A stretch of DNA of 64,000 bases from Phormidium tanganyikae FI6-MK23 (GTDB lineage Bacteria; Cyanobacteriota; Cyanobacteriia; Leptolyngbyales; Leptolyngbyaceae), in NCBI GenBank assembly GCA_019359175.1, contig JAHHHU010000012.1, positions 62,001-126,000 on the forward strand. Direction: 5' to 3'. A program made the translations under genes and the position numbers. Shown piece after piece: positions 8,531 through 18,003 of the stretch (positions are counted from its first letter, which is position 1; every line of letters starts with the position of its first letter). The notes under the pieces were generated by a model. The model was not told where the DNA came from. It saw only the letters and a program-made list of their open reading frames with translations, and made no database searches.

Positions 8531-8908
8531 ATGCTTTTAGATACGCATACACTTCTCTGGTTTCTAAACGAAGATGCCAACTTACCGCCAGTATTGAATC
8601 AACAGATCGAATCTGCTGATAACGTTTTTGTTAGTATTGCCTCTATCTGGGAAATCGCAATTAAGGTTAGCATTGGCAAGCTAACCTTGCTTACGCCTTT
8701 CGAGTCACTCGATTCAGACATTGCTGCATCTGGTATCGAAATTCTCCCGATCGCTTTTCAAAACACAATCATTTATCGCTCACTTCCGCTCCATCATCGT
8801 GATCCCTTCGATCGAATGCTTGTCGCTCAAGCGATGGCTTATTCTTTGATTTTGGTGAGTCGAGATGAAATTCTCGATGCTTATCCGATCGAGCGACTGT
8901 GGCTTTGA
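8531..8908 (+). CDS. PIN-domain ribonuclease toxin (VapC-like)
   Basis: A 125-residue PIN-domain protein, the normal size for a VapC-type toxin that cleaves RNA. The acidic metal-binding residues are present: Asp4 in LLDTHTLLWFL, the Glu of SIWEIAIK, the Asp residues of RDPFDRMLVAQA, and the Asp of LVSRDE. It directly follows its DUF2281 partner with a 12-bp gap. It converges on bioB, with 44 bp between the stops. It appears intact. Confidence 0.92.
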   Translation: MLLDTHTLLWFLNEDANLPPVLNQQIESADNVFVSIASIWEIAIKVSIGKLTLLTPFESLDSDIAASGIEILPIAFQNTIIYRSLPLHHRDPFDRMLVAQAMAYSLILVSRDEILDAYPIERLWL

Positions 8909-8952
8909 ATAAGTAGATTCAGTGTCGGTGCGGAAAAACTCGACAATTCGCG

Positions 8953-9903
8953 TTAAAACGGTTTCGGAATCATTCCTAAGCGATCGATAATTAGCTCCTC
9001 ATCGTGCGATCGAGCTGGATTCGGAGCCGTGAGCAATTTTGCACCTGTAAAGATCGAATTCGCACCTGCAAAGAAGCACATCGCTTGTAGTTCATCGCTC
9101 ATCTGAGTTCTGCCAGCCGATAGTCTTACCATCGCATTTGGAAACAGAATTCGAGTCGTAGCGACCATTCGCACGAGCGCGATCGCATCGATCGGGGTTG
9201 CGGATTCGAGCGGCGTTCCATCGATCGGAATCAGCGCATTGATCGGAATCGATTCGGGCGGCGGATCAAACGTCGTCAAAGTTTCGAGGAGCGATAAGCG
9301 ATCGTCGATCGTTTCTCCCAATCCCACAATTCCGCCACAGCAGACCGAAATCCCGGCATCGCTGACTGCGCGAATCGTTTCGAGGCGGTCTTGATAGGTT
9401 CGGGTGGTGATAATTTTGTCGTAATACGCTTCAGACGTATCGAGATTGTGATTGTACGCTGTGAGTCCTGCTTCCTTGAGTTGTTGCGCCTGATGCGGTT
9501 TGAGCATTCCGAGCGTGCAGCAAACTTCGAGATCGAGCGCGGCAACCTGACGCACCATTTCGAGAACGCGATCGAACTGTGATCCGTCGCGCACTTCTCG
9601 CCAAGCCGCACCCATACAGAATCGCGTCGATCCGCCTGTCTTTGCTGCTTTTGCTTCTTCGAGAACGGTATCAATCTGCATCAGGGGTTCCGGTTTCAAT
9701 CCCGTATTGTGATGCACGCTCTGAGCGCAGTAGCCGCAATCTTCGGGACAAGCACCGCTCTTGATATTGCCCAATGTACAAAACTGCACCATGCGCGGAT
9801 CGTGATGTTCGCGGTGAACGCGCTGCGCCTCAAACAGCAGATCAGGAAACGACTGATGGTAAATTTGGGCGATGCGATCGCGATTGTGAACAGCAACAAT
9901 CAT
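8953..9903 (-). CDS. bioB: Biotin synthase
   Basis: A 316-residue radical-SAM enzyme that inserts sulfur into dethiobiotin, the last step of biotin synthesis. The [4Fe-4S] motif CPEDCGYC supplies Cys52, Cys56 and Cys59. The [2Fe-2S] ligands lie in RFCMGAAWREV, LEVCCTLGML, SVCCGG and RLSAGRTQM. YNHNLDTS is also diagnostic. Length is normal. The divergent neighbour is the biotin transporter gene bioY, so the two face each other across a shared 91-bp promoter region. Confidence 0.97.
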   Translation of the reverse strand: MIVAVHNRDRIAQIYHQSFPDLLFEAQRVHREHHDPRMVQFCTLGNIKSGACPEDCGYCAQSVHHNTGLKPEPLMQIDTVLEEAKAAKTGGSTRFCMGAAWREVRDGSQFDRVLEMVRQVAALDLEVCCTLGMLKPHQAQQLKEAGLTAYNHNLDTSEAYYDKIITTRTYQDRLETIRAVSDAGISVCCGGIVGLGETIDDRLSLLETLTTFDPPPESIPINALIPIDGTPLESATPIDAIALVRMVATTRILFPNAMVRLSAGRTQMSDELQAMCFFAGANSIFTGAKLLTAPNPARSHDEELIIDRLGMIPKPF

Positions 9904-9918
9904 AAGTCTTAGACAAAG

Positions 9919-9944
9919 AACGATTCTTTATCATCAACGATTCT
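9919..9944. promoter_or_regulatory. Direct repeat AACGATTCT in the bioB/bioY divergent promoter region
   Basis: AACGATTCT occurs at 9919-9927 and again at 9936-9944, 17 bp apart, between the divergent starts of bioB and bioY. It could be an operator shared by both genes. No known biotin repressor consensus was matched, so this is only a candidate. Confidence 0.35.
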
Positions 9945-9994
9945 GACCTGAGATACAATCTCCACTGCCGGATTCTGTTATTGGCGACGTTCCC

Positions 9995-10666
9995 ATGTAC
10001 AATTCCTTCACTATGACCCGTACTCCTTTACGCCGCCCACAGACTCGATCGCGTCGATTTCGGATTACGCTCACCGATTTGCTGTGGGCGCTGATTGGGC
10101 TAATGCTAACGATCGGCGGAACGTTGCTAAGAGCCTCGATGCTTGCACCGCACTTCGTGTTCGCGGGTGCGCCTTGGATTTGGACACCACAATCTGTGCC
10201 GCTGCATTTTCTGGGCGTGAGTTATCAGATTGGGGCAGTGCTGCTGATCGGGTGTCTGGGTGGGAAAAACGCGGCGGTCATGTCACAAATCGCTTACCTT
10301 GCCTTGGGATTAGCGGGGTTTCCGGTGTTTTCGCAAGGGGGCGGAATTCAGTATTTGGTTTCTCCGAGTTTTGGATACTTGTTGGGGTTCGTTCCGGGGG
10401 CTTGGGTTTGCGGATATCTTGCTTTCAAAGCGCCACCTCGGTTGGAATCTTTGGCGTTTAGCGGATTCTGTGGGCTGTTTGTGATTCATCTGACCGGAAT
10501 TGCCTATCTGATTCTCGGCTCGATGTTGCGCTGGGTGAATTTGGAATCGTCCTCGGTTTGGCAAGCGTTTCTGACGTATTCGATCAATTTGCTGTCGGGA
10601 CAATTGGCGGTGACTTGTGCGATCGCGGTTCTGGCGTTTTTCCTACGGCGAATCATGTTCTACTAA
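9995..10666 (+). CDS. bioY: BioY-family biotin transporter substrate-binding protein
   Basis: A 217-223-residue membrane protein of the BioY (S-component) family that binds and imports biotin, alone or with an ECF energizing module. About six hydrophobic helices are visible from residue 27 on. Family features include IGCLGGKNAAVMSQIAYLALGLAGFPVF, here at about residues 86-113, and the glycine-rich FGYLLGFVPGAW. ATG 9995 and ATG 10013 are both in frame and neither has a strong ribosome site. No ECF ATPase genes are nearby. Facing bioB supports a role in biotin supply. Confidence 0.93.
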   Translation: MYNSFTMTRTPLRRPQTRSRRFRITLTDLLWALIGLMLTIGGTLLRASMLAPHFVFAGAPWIWTPQSVPLHFLGVSYQIGAVLLIGCLGGKNAAVMSQIAYLALGLAGFPVFSQGGGIQYLVSPSFGYLLGFVPGAWVCGYLAFKAPPRLESLAFSGFCGLFVIHLTGIAYLILGSMLRWVNLESSSVWQAFLTYSINLLSGQLAVTCAIAVLAFFLRRIMFY

Positions 10667-10718
10667 GTTCGCCAGTTTTCTGTGAAAATTGGGATCTTGC
10701 TCCTTTTGCCGTCACACC

Positions 10719-11237
10719 ATGTTGAAAAACCGCTTTTTCTGGATCGCCGCGATCGTGGGATTAATCCTCGATCGACTCACTAAGCTGTGGGTGGTGAAAA
10801 CGATGGCGCTGACGATTCCGCCTCAAGACATCCCCTTCATACCGGGAATTTTGCACTGGGTTTATGTGATTAACGACGGGGCAGCGTTTGGAATTTTGGC
10901 GGGGAGTCCGCTGCTGCGGTGGTTGTCGTTGATTGCAAGTGTGGCGTTGATGGCGTGGGCGTGGTTTGGCAGACGGATGCCGCGCTGGGAACAGTGGGGC
11001 TATGGATTGATTCTTAGTGGAGCATTAGGCAATGGCATCGATCGCTTTGTTTTAGGTCATGTTGTCGATTTTATCAAAGTCCCATTTGTGTACGTGCCTT
11101 ACGCGAATCCGTTTCCATCGTTTGTCTGGATTCAATTTCCGATTTTTAATCTGGCAGATGTCTTCATCAATGTCGGGATTGTCTGCTTGTTAATTGGGAT
11201 TTATCGATCGCCTGATCCTCAGAAAAATCCTAACTAA
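10719..11237 (+). CDS. lspA: Lipoprotein signal peptidase (signal peptidase II)
   Basis: An inner-membrane aspartyl peptidase of about 172 residues that removes signal peptides from prolipoproteins. It has four membrane helices, the conserved INDGAAFGIL segment, the GNGIDR motif with the first catalytic Asp, and FNLADVFINVG with the second. I chose ATG 10719 because an upstream TTG (10689) adds an uncharacteristic Cys-rich leader. It is cotranscribable with bioY, 52 bp upstream. Confidence 0.95.
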   Translation: MLKNRFFWIAAIVGLILDRLTKLWVVKTMALTIPPQDIPFIPGILHWVYVINDGAAFGILAGSPLLRWLSLIASVALMAWAWFGRRMPRWEQWGYGLILSGALGNGIDRFVLGHVVDFIKVPFVYVPYANPFPSFVWIQFPIFNLADVFINVGIVCLLIGIYRSPDPQKNPN

Positions 11238-11340
11238 ATCCGTAATCTCCACAGCCTTCTAATAAACTTTCCGTAAATTCTTCCCGGTTCCAGAAGCAAA
11301 CCTGGAGAAAATAGGGTAGTTGTCAGTAATTATTGCGAGT

Positions 11341-11381
11341 CCCTAAGTCGTGATTGCCCGGTTGCAATTCACAACTTAGGG
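11341..11381 (+). other. Strong imperfect hairpin upstream of the yvcK-like gene
   Basis: CCCTAAGTCGTGATTGC is followed, after a CCGGTT loop, by GCAATTCACAACTTAGGG. The stem is about 17 bp with one mismatch and one bulge. It lies 54 bp before the ATG of the YvcK gene and has no T run, so it is not a typical terminator. It could be a leader structure or an isolated palindromic repeat. Confidence 0.5.
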
Positions 11382-11434
11382 TATGCTGCATAGCGAGATC
11401 GAGCCAAATCAGCGCTTCCAGGTTTAACCCCAGC

Positions 11435-12799
11435 ATGACGACCAACCGTTTTCTCAAACAAGCAATGCGCGTTTCACGATCGGCATCCCGCCATCTTCCA
11501 CATCGAGCGGGGCACTGGTTTAAGTGGTTGTCTCCGGGGTTGCTGGTGAAACGCTGGATGTTTATCAGCGTCAGCGGGGTGCTGATGGTGGTACTCGGTG
11601 CGGCGATTTGGAGTCGATTGACTCCGGTGTATTACATCATGCAGTTTTCCGGCGATCTGCTGGAATTGATGACGCGCCTGATTCCGCGCTACGTGAGCGG
11701 CCCTTTGGTGCTGATTGTGGGACTGTTGCTCGTGTTTTGGGGACAGAAGCGGACGTTTGGATCGATCACCGAAGTGCTAATGAGCGATCGAGATGAAGAA
11801 TTGGTCGATGTGCTGTTGAGTCACCGCAAGCTGAATCGGGGCGCGAAGATTGTGACGATCGGGGGCGGTACTGGATTATCGACGCTGCTTCGAGGCTTGA
11901 AGGCGTTCAGCGCGAATATTACGGCGATCGTGACGGTAGCGGATGATGGCGGCTCATCGGGGCGATTGCGGCGCGAGATTGGTGTTTTGCCACCCGGAGA
12001 TATTCGCAACTGTATCGCGGCCCTGGCGGACGAAGAAAAGCTTTTAACCGAACTGTTTCAATATCGATTCAAAGCGGGGGATGGACTGGTCGGACACAGC
12101 TTTGGGAATTTGTTTCTCACGGTGTTGAGCGATATTACCGGAGATTTTGAACGCGCGATCGCGGCAAGTTCTAAAGTCCTAGCGATTCGGGGACAGGTTT
12201 TACCTGCGACTTTGAGCGACGTAAAGCTGTGGGCAGAACTCGCGGACGGTCGCTATATCGAAGGCGAATCGAATATTACCGAAGCGCGGGGCAAGATCGT
12301 CAAAATGGGCTGCAAACCCGCAAACCCGCCCGCACTCCCGAAAGCATTAGACGCGATCGACGAAGCGGGTTACATTGTGATCGGACCCGGAAGCCTTTAC
12401 ACGAGCGTGATTCCAAATCTACTTGTATCTGAAATTGCAGACGCGATCGCGGCTCGGCAAGTCCCCTGTATCTACATTTGCAACATCATGACGCAGCCGG
12501 GAGAAACCGACGGGTATTCTGTGGCGGATCACATTCGAGCTATCGATCGAGCGTGTGGGCAGCGATTATTTGATTCAGTTTTGGTGCAGAAAACTACGCC
12601 TTCCACCAAAGCGCTCTTACGGTATGCTCAAGAGCAATCGCACCCGGTTGATCTCGATGCGGATGCGGTGGTGCAATTGGGGCGGCAAGTGATTCGCGCC
12701 AATATTATGATCGAGGATGAAGATACAGGCTATGTTCGCCATGACTCGCGCAAATTGGCGCGGGTGATCTTTCGCTGGTACGAACGGACAAGGCAATAA
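11435..12799 (+). CDS. YvcK/CofD-like family protein with N-terminal membrane anchor
   Basis: A 454-residue protein. The C-terminal 320 residues are a YvcK-family (gluconeogenesis factor, CofD-like) domain. It has [18 protein letters not shown], the [15 protein letters not shown] and [12 protein letters not shown] motifs, and [16 protein letters not shown]. YvcK proteins bind UDP-sugars and affect cell shape and carbon metabolism in other bacteria. The N-terminal 130 residues contain two hydrophobic helices not present in Bacillus YvcK, so it is probably membrane-bound. I chose ATG 11435; a TTG at 11354 falls inside the upstream hairpin. A GNAT gene overlaps the stop (TAATG). Confidence 0.88.
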   Translation: MTTNRFLKQAMRVSRSASRHLPHRAGHWFKWLSPGLLVKRWMFISVSGVLMVVLGAAIWSRLTPVYYIMQFSGDLLELMTRLIPRYVSGPLVLIVGLLLVFWGQKRTFGSITEVLMSDRDEELVDVLLSHRKLNRGAKIVTIGGGTGLSTLLRGLKAFSANITAIVTVADDGGSSGRLRREIGVLPPGDIRNCIAALADEEKLLTELFQYRFKAGDGLVGHSFGNLFLTVLSDITGDFERAIAASSKVLAIRGQVLPATLSDVKLWAELADGRYIEGESNITEARGKIVKMGCKPANPPALPKALDAIDEAGYIVIGPGSLYTSVIPNLLVSEIADAIAARQVPCIYICNIMTQPGETDGYSVADHIRAIDRACGQRLFDSVLVQKTTPSTKALLRYAQEQSHPVDLDADAVVQLGRQVIRANIMIEDEDTGYVRHDSRKLARVIFRWYERTRQ

Positions 12800-13233
12800 T
12801 GGTTGAATATCGGGAGAATGAGGATCTAAGCTTTGAAGAGTATTATGACTTTTTGAAGCGATCGGATCTTGGCAGCCAGTATCCGAAAGAGCGCTTCGAG
12901 GAAAGAATTAGAAAGCTCTTGACGACTCGATCGATTGCGATCACTGCCCGAAATGATGCAGGAAAATTGATTGGAATCGCTTTTGGTGTTACAGATTTCG
13001 TTTACTTCCTGTTTGTCACAGATTTAGGTGTCGATCGGGATTACCTAACACAAGGGATCGGTAGTCAATTATTGATTCGCATTCGAGAAGCGGTAGGTGG
13101 AGAAGATGACATCTCCGTTGTGACTGTTGCAAACGAAGCCGCAGGCGGTTTCTACGAGAAGTGCGGATATGCCGCTGAAGACTGTCTGTTTTGGAAGCCT
13201 TGCAATGTCTGGAGCAAATTTAAAGTGATTTAA
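12799..13233 (+). CDS. GNAT family N-acetyltransferase
   Basis: A 144-residue GNAT-fold protein that transfers acetyl groups from acetyl-CoA. The acetyl-CoA binding motif A is seen in LGVDRDYLTQGIGSQLL (V/I-x-x-x-x-Q-G-x-G), followed by the strand DISVVTVANEAAGGFYEKCGY with the typical Tyr. Substrate cannot be predicted. Its ATG overlaps the stop of the yvcK-like gene by 1 bp, and tsaE starts 4 bp after it, so translation of the three is likely coupled. Confidence 0.88.
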   Translation: MVEYRENEDLSFEEYYDFLKRSDLGSQYPKERFEERIRKLLTTRSIAITARNDAGKLIGIAFGVTDFVYFLFVTDLGVDRDYLTQGIGSQLLIRIREAVGGEDDISVVTVANEAAGGFYEKCGYAAEDCLFWKPCNVWSKFKVI

Positions 13234-13237
13234 CGCC

Positions 13238-13696
13238 ATGAACACGATCGATTTAAAAAACGCCACCGAAACGCGATCGCTCGGTTTACAATTCGGGCAG
13301 CAATTACCCGCTGGAACGGTTCTCTTATTACAGGGTGATTTAGGCAGCGGCAAAACGTCTTTTGTGCAAGCGATCGGGGAAGGATTGGGAATTCGAGACT
13401 CGATCGAGAGTCCGACTTTCACTTTGATTAATGAATATCTCACCGGACGAGTGCCGCTCTATCACTTCGATTTGTACCGATTGGAGCCGCATCAAACCGC
13501 AACGCTTTATCCCGAAATTTATTGGGAAGGCATCGAAGTAGAGCCGGGAATTTGCGCGATCGAATGGGCGGAACGATTAGCGTATAGACCAGACTCTTAT
13601 CTTGAAATTTCTCTCAGCTATCAAGATACCGGACGCAAGGCAGAAATTCGCTCGATCGGCTCTGCTGTAATTCCGAAATTAGAGATCCGAACTTAG
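13238..13696 (+). CDS. tsaE: tRNA threonylcarbamoyladenosine synthesis ATPase TsaE
   Basis: A 152-residue P-loop ATPase that works with TsaB, TsaD and TsaC to make t6A37 in ANN-decoding tRNAs. It has the Walker A motif GDLGSGKTSF, the following IESPTFTLINEY segment, YHFDLYRLE, and the IEWAERL region that closes the nucleotide site. Length and motifs are normal for the family. Confidence 0.96.
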   Translation: MNTIDLKNATETRSLGLQFGQQLPAGTVLLLQGDLGSGKTSFVQAIGEGLGIRDSIESPTFTLINEYLTGRVPLYHFDLYRLEPHQTATLYPEIYWEGIEVEPGICAIEWAERLAYRPDSYLEISLSYQDTGRKAEIRSIGSAVIPKLEIRT

Positions 13697-13729
13697 AATT
13701 AAGAGAGTTGCCCTTTCTCGCTGTGTCTT

Positions 13730-14932
13730 ATGTCTCACACTCCTGCAAAAATTTGTATTCTCGGTGGTGGATTCGGGGGCTTGTACACCGCGCTCCGATT
13801 GCACAATCTTCCCTGGACAAAGACCGAGAAACCTGAAATTACTTTAGTCGATTCGCGCGATCGCTTCGTCTTCTCGCCGCTGCTCTACGAACTCGTCACC
13901 GGAGAACTGCAATCTTGGGAAGTCGCGCCGCCTTATGAAGAACTGCTAGAAGGCACTTCGATTCGATTCCGCCAATCTGCCGTCACCGAAATCAATCTCG
14001 AAACAAAGCAAGTCCGGCTTCAAGATGACGGATTGCTGGATTACGATCGCTTAGTTTTGGCGATGGGTGGCGAAACTCCGATGGATCTCGTTCCCGGTGC
14101 AGCAGAATTTGCGATTCCGTTTAGAACGATCACCGATGCTTATCGATTGGAGGATCGGCTGAGACAGTTAGAAAATTCGGATGCGGATAAGATTCGAGTC
14201 GCGATCGTCGGTGCGGGTTATAGCGGCGTTGAACTCGCGTGCAAATTGGCGGATAAATTGGGCAACCGAGGTCGCGTCCGATTGATCGAACTCTCGGATC
14301 AAATTCTGCGATCGTCTTCTCCTCACAATCGCGATGCGGCAACGAAAGCACTCGAAGCGCGTGGCGTTTGGACAGACTTAGAAACCGCAGTTGAATCAAT
14401 CGGCGCAGATAGCATTTCGCTGCTCTACAAAGGCGTGATTGATACGATTCCCGTCGATCTTGTGCTTTGGACGATCGGCACTCAAATCAATGAAGTCGTG
14501 AAGAATTTACCGTTAAAGCAGAATGCACGCGGTCAAATCGTGGTTACGCCCACATTGCAAGTTGTGGATCATCCTGAAATTTTCGCGATCGGAGATCTCG
14601 CGGACTGCAAAGATGCCGACAATCAGCAAGTGCCTTCCACTGCTCAAGCCGCATTTCAGCAAGCCGATTACACCGGATGGAATCTTTGGGCATCTCTGAG
14701 CGATCGACCTTTATTGCCCTTCCATTATCAATATCTTGGCGAAATGATGACATTGGGCATCAACGAAGCGACGCTGACCGGACTCGGCATTCAACTCGAA
14801 GGAACCGCTGCTCATCTGGTTCGCCGCATCGCCTACCTGAATCGAATGCCCACCCTAAAACATCAGCTTCGCGTCGGATTCAACTGGATTACTCGTCCGA
14901 TCGTCACCGCATTGACGCAAAACAATGAATAA
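13730..14932 (+). CDS. Type II NAD(P)H:quinone oxidoreductase, NdbB-like
   Basis: A 400-residue two-dinucleotide-binding-domain flavoprotein. The FAD motif is ICILGGGFGGLYTALRL near the N-terminus and the NAD(P)H motif is VAIVGAGYSGVELACKL at about 155-170. IFAIGDLAD is the late FAD-binding motif. Cyanobacterial NDH-2 enzymes of this length include NdbB, described as a demethylphylloquinone reductase in phylloquinone synthesis. Overall layout and size suggest NdbB rather than the longer NdbC, but subtype is an inference. It probably associates with the membrane peripherally. Confidence 0.85.
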   Translation: MSHTPAKICILGGGFGGLYTALRLHNLPWTKTEKPEITLVDSRDRFVFSPLLYELVTGELQSWEVAPPYEELLEGTSIRFRQSAVTEINLETKQVRLQDDGLLDYDRLVLAMGGETPMDLVPGAAEFAIPFRTITDAYRLEDRLRQLENSDADKIRVAIVGAGYSGVELACKLADKLGNRGRVRLIELSDQILRSSSPHNRDAATKALEARGVWTDLETAVESIGADSISLLYKGVIDTIPVDLVLWTIGTQINEVVKNLPLKQNARGQIVVTPTLQVVDHPEIFAIGDLADCKDADNQQVPSTAQAAFQQADYTGWNLWASLSDRPLLPFHYQYLGEMMTLGINEATLTGLGIQLEGTAAHLVRRIAYLNRMPTLKHQLRVGFNWITRPIVTALTQNNE

Positions 14933-14978
14933 TGAACCCTGTGTGTTCATCCCTAGTTGAGTTCGGGATTGTAGAGTA

Positions 14979-15620
14979 ATGAAGCGTCCCCATGTAGTGT
15001 TTTTTGATGCTGTTGGTACATTGTTTGGGGTACGGGGCAGTGTGGGTCAAGTCTACCGGGATATCGCCCGAAAGCATGGCGTGGAAGTCGATGCAACGGT
15101 GATCGATCGAGCTTTTTACGAAACGTTTAAAGCCTCCCCGCCCTGCACGTTTCCCGGTGCTGATGTGTTAGAAGTTCCGCAGCTTGAACAACAGTGGTGG
15201 AATACGATCGCGCAACAAACGTTCGATCGTGCAGAGGTGTTGAACAAATTCGAGGATTTCTCTAGCTTCTTCTCGGATTTATACCTCCATTTTGAAACTG
15301 CCAAGCCTTGGATGATTTATCCAGATACGATTCCAACCTTGCAAAAACTTCGGAGCCTCAATATTCCGTTAGGGGTTCTCTCGAACTTTGATTCGCGGTT
15401 GTACAAGGTTCTGAGAGCGTTAGATTTAGCAGATTTTTTTGATTCGGTGACAATCTCAACAGAAGTCGGAGTCGCAAAGCCTGATCCGAAGATTTTTGCG
15501 ATCGCGCTTGCTAAACATCAGTGTGAGCCTGCGAATGCGTGGCACGTAGGCGATAGTTTGCAGGAAGACTATCAAGCCGCTATCTCTGCAGGATTGAGGG
15601 GGGTTTTGCTCGATCGTTGA
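14979..15620 (+). CDS. HAD-IA family hydrolase
   Basis: A 213-residue haloacid dehalogenase superfamily hydrolase. Motif I is VVFFDAVGTLFGV, where the first Asp is the nucleophile but the usual second Asp (DxD) is Val (DAV). Motif II is LGVLSNFDSRL, and the third motif is VAKPDPKIF with GDSLQEDYQAA. The DxV form departs from the phosphatase DxD, so it may have altered activity. Substrate is unknown. It lies 46 bp after the NdbB-like gene. Confidence 0.88.
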   Translation: MKRPHVVFFDAVGTLFGVRGSVGQVYRDIARKHGVEVDATVIDRAFYETFKASPPCTFPGADVLEVPQLEQQWWNTIAQQTFDRAEVLNKFEDFSSFFSDLYLHFETAKPWMIYPDTIPTLQKLRSLNIPLGVLSNFDSRLYKVLRALDLADFFDSVTISTEVGVAKPDPKIFAIALAKHQCEPANAWHVGDSLQEDYQAAISAGLRGVLLDR

Positions 15621-15850
15621 GATCTTGCACCAATCGCAAGGTAGAACATTCCTTCTCAGCAGCGATCGTCTCAAGATAGTCACCTCTTGAGACAGAATTT
15701 AAGTTCTACCCGTGACAGAGGAGACACTCAGAGCCTATCGATTAGAGTTAAATCATTGATAACCATCTGTTGCAACAGCATCACGATGTTAGGTTGCAAT
15801 AACGCCTGATTGAATGTGCTGAAGTCTCTTTAATACACTGGATTTTAACA

Positions 15851-17989
15851 ATGATGTACGCACCCCTTTGGACGGGAAAAGTATACCCGCTTGGCGCAGC
15901 TTGGGATGGAAAAGGAACTAATTTTTCACTTTTTTCTGAATCTGCAACCGGGGTCGATCTGTGTTTATTTGACCAGCAGGGTTCAGAGACTCGTCTACCT
16001 TTGTATGAAGGTGAGAATTTTCTTTGGCATGGGTATGTTCTTGGAATCGCACCTGGACAGCGGTATGGCTTTCGCGTTCACGGAGCTTGGGAGCCTGAAC
16101 ACGGACATCGATTCAACTCGAATAAGCTATTAATCGATCCTTACGCTAAAGCGATCGAGGGCGATGTTCAACAAGCTGAAGAAATCTACAGCTATCCTTG
16201 GGGAGATCCAGGCGAAGATTTAGCTTTTTCGACTTCAGATGATGCTCATTTAATTCCGAAGTGTATTGTTGTTGATCAATCCTTCAATTGGGAAGGTGAT
16301 CAACTTCTGCAAACACCCTGGAATGAAACCGTTATTTATGAGATGCACGTTAAGGGATTCACGCAGAAACATCCCAACATTCCAGAACCATTACGAGGAA
16401 CCTACGCGGGACTTGCCCATCCATCTGCGATCGAGCATCTCCAATCTCTCGGAGTTACTGCTGTCGAACTCATGCCCGTACATCATTTTCTTGCACAACC
16501 GGGACATCTAACGGACAAGGGGCTTAGTAACTATTGGGGTTATGATTCGGTCAACTTCTTCGCACCGTATTCAGGCTATAGCGCTGATAAAACGCTGGGC
16601 GGACAAGTGCAAGAATTCAAACAAATGGTGAAAGAGCTACATCGTGCTGGAATCGAAGTAATTCTAGATGTCGTTTATAATCACACCGGAGAAGGAAATC
16701 ATTGCGGCCCGATGCTATCACTACGAGGCATTGACAATAAAACCTACTACCGTTTAGTAGAAGGCAATGAGCGCTACTACATGGACTTCACAGGCTGCGG
16801 AAATTCGCTCAATGTTCAAAGTCCTCAAGTGCTAAAGCTAATCATGGATAGCTTGCGCTATTGGGTGACAGAGATGCACGTTGATGGGTTCCGGTTCGAT
16901 CTCGCATCGGCTCTAGCTCGCGAACTCTATGCGGTCGATAATTTGGCATCGTTCTTTGACATCATTCACCAAGATCCGATTTTGGCGAGTGTGAAGCTGA
17001 TTGCAGAGCCTTGGGATGTCGGAGATGGCGGTTATCAAGTCGGGAATTTCCCGATCCTTTGGTCAGAGTGGAATGGACGCTATCGGGATGAAATGCGCGA
17101 CTTTTGGCGCGGACAAGATGGCAAACTGGGCGAATTTGCTTACCGATTTACAGGCAGTTCGGATCTCTATCAACTGAATGGTAGAAGACCTCACGCCAGC
17201 ATTAATTTCATCACCGCACACGATGGTTTCACACTCCGCGATTTGGTGAGCTACAACGAGAAACACAATGAAGCCAATGGTGAAGACAGTCGCGATGGAG
17301 AAAGCCACAATCGCTCTTGGAACTGCGGGATTGAAGGTGAAACGAGTGATGTAGAAGTTCTGCGGCTCCGAGAGCGACAACAGCGGAACATTCTCACTAC
17401 ACTGATGCTATCTCAGGGGATTCCAATGATTGTAATGGGTGATGAAATGGGTCGCACTCAGTTCGGCAATAACAATGCTTACTGCCAAGATAACGAACTA
17501 TCCTGGCTGGATTGGGAGTTATGCGATCGCTCTTCTGATCTCCTCAATTTCACCCGCGAACTGATTCATTTCCGCCAAGATCATCCCGTATTCCGCCGAC
17601 AGCGCTGGTTCCAAGGGCAGGCAATTCACGGGTCAAGTGTGAGTGATATTGCTTGGTTTAATCCCGATGGGCAGGATATGAACGAGGAACAATGGTGTAA
17701 TGGATACGCCAAAGCGATTACAGTGTTCCTAAACGGAAGTGAATTGCCCGATCGCGGCCCGAAAGGAGGACGCATTCGAGATAGTAGTTTCCTGCTGCTA
17801 TTCAATGCTCACTGGGAGATGCTTGATTTTGTGCTACCCGCTCGATTGCGTCAGCGGAAATGGAATGCGATCGTCAATACAAAGGAGCCGCGATTTATTA
17901 CAGAAAAAATGGTGTTCACCGGAACAAAGAATGTTCCAGTCATGGGTCGGTCGATCGTAGTTCTGCAATCTGTAACGAGTAAGTCTTAG
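15851..17989 (+). CDS. glgX: Glycogen debranching enzyme (isoamylase-type)
   Basis: A 712-residue GH13 enzyme that hydrolyses alpha-1,6 branches of glycogen. It has an N-terminal CBM48-like domain (about residues 10-120) with YPLGAAWDGKGTNFSLFS, then the (beta/alpha)8 domain. The catalytic residues are Asp350 in GFRFDLAS (nucleophile), Glu386 in IAEPWD (acid/base) and Asp458 in TAHDGF. Length and all three residues are normal for GlgX. It converges on topA, with 14 bp between the stops. A 230-bp gap precedes it and may hold its promoter. Confidence 0.96.
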   Translation: MMYAPLWTGKVYPLGAAWDGKGTNFSLFSESATGVDLCLFDQQGSETRLPLYEGENFLWHGYVLGIAPGQRYGFRVHGAWEPEHGHRFNSNKLLIDPYAKAIEGDVQQAEEIYSYPWGDPGEDLAFSTSDDAHLIPKCIVVDQSFNWEGDQLLQTPWNETVIYEMHVKGFTQKHPNIPEPLRGTYAGLAHPSAIEHLQSLGVTAVELMPVHHFLAQPGHLTDKGLSNYWGYDSVNFFAPYSGYSADKTLGGQVQEFKQMVKELHRAGIEVILDVVYNHTGEGNHCGPMLSLRGIDNKTYYRLVEGNERYYMDFTGCGNSLNVQSPQVLKLIMDSLRYWVTEMHVDGFRFDLASALARELYAVDNLASFFDIIHQDPILASVKLIAEPWDVGDGGYQVGNFPILWSEWNGRYRDEMRDFWRGQDGKLGEFAYRFTGSSDLYQLNGRRPHASINFITAHDGFTLRDLVSYNEKHNEANGEDSRDGESHNRSWNCGIEGETSDVEVLRLRERQQRNILTTLMLSQGIPMIVMGDEMGRTQFGNNNAYCQDNELSWLDWELCDRSSDLLNFTRELIHFRQDHPVFRRQRWFQGQAIHGSSVSDIAWFNPDGQDMNEEQWCNGYAKAITVFLNGSELPDRGPKGGRIRDSSFLLLFNAHWEMLDFVLPARLRQRKWNAIVNTKEPRFITEKMVFTGTKNVPVMGRSIVVLQSVTSKS

Positions 17990-18003
17990 AGCAATGCAGA
18001 ACT

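Noticed and set aside
11354..11434. N-terminal extension of the YvcK-like protein from a TTG start
   Set aside because: It runs through a strong hairpin and reads as unstructured Cys-rich sequence; ATG 11435 is better.
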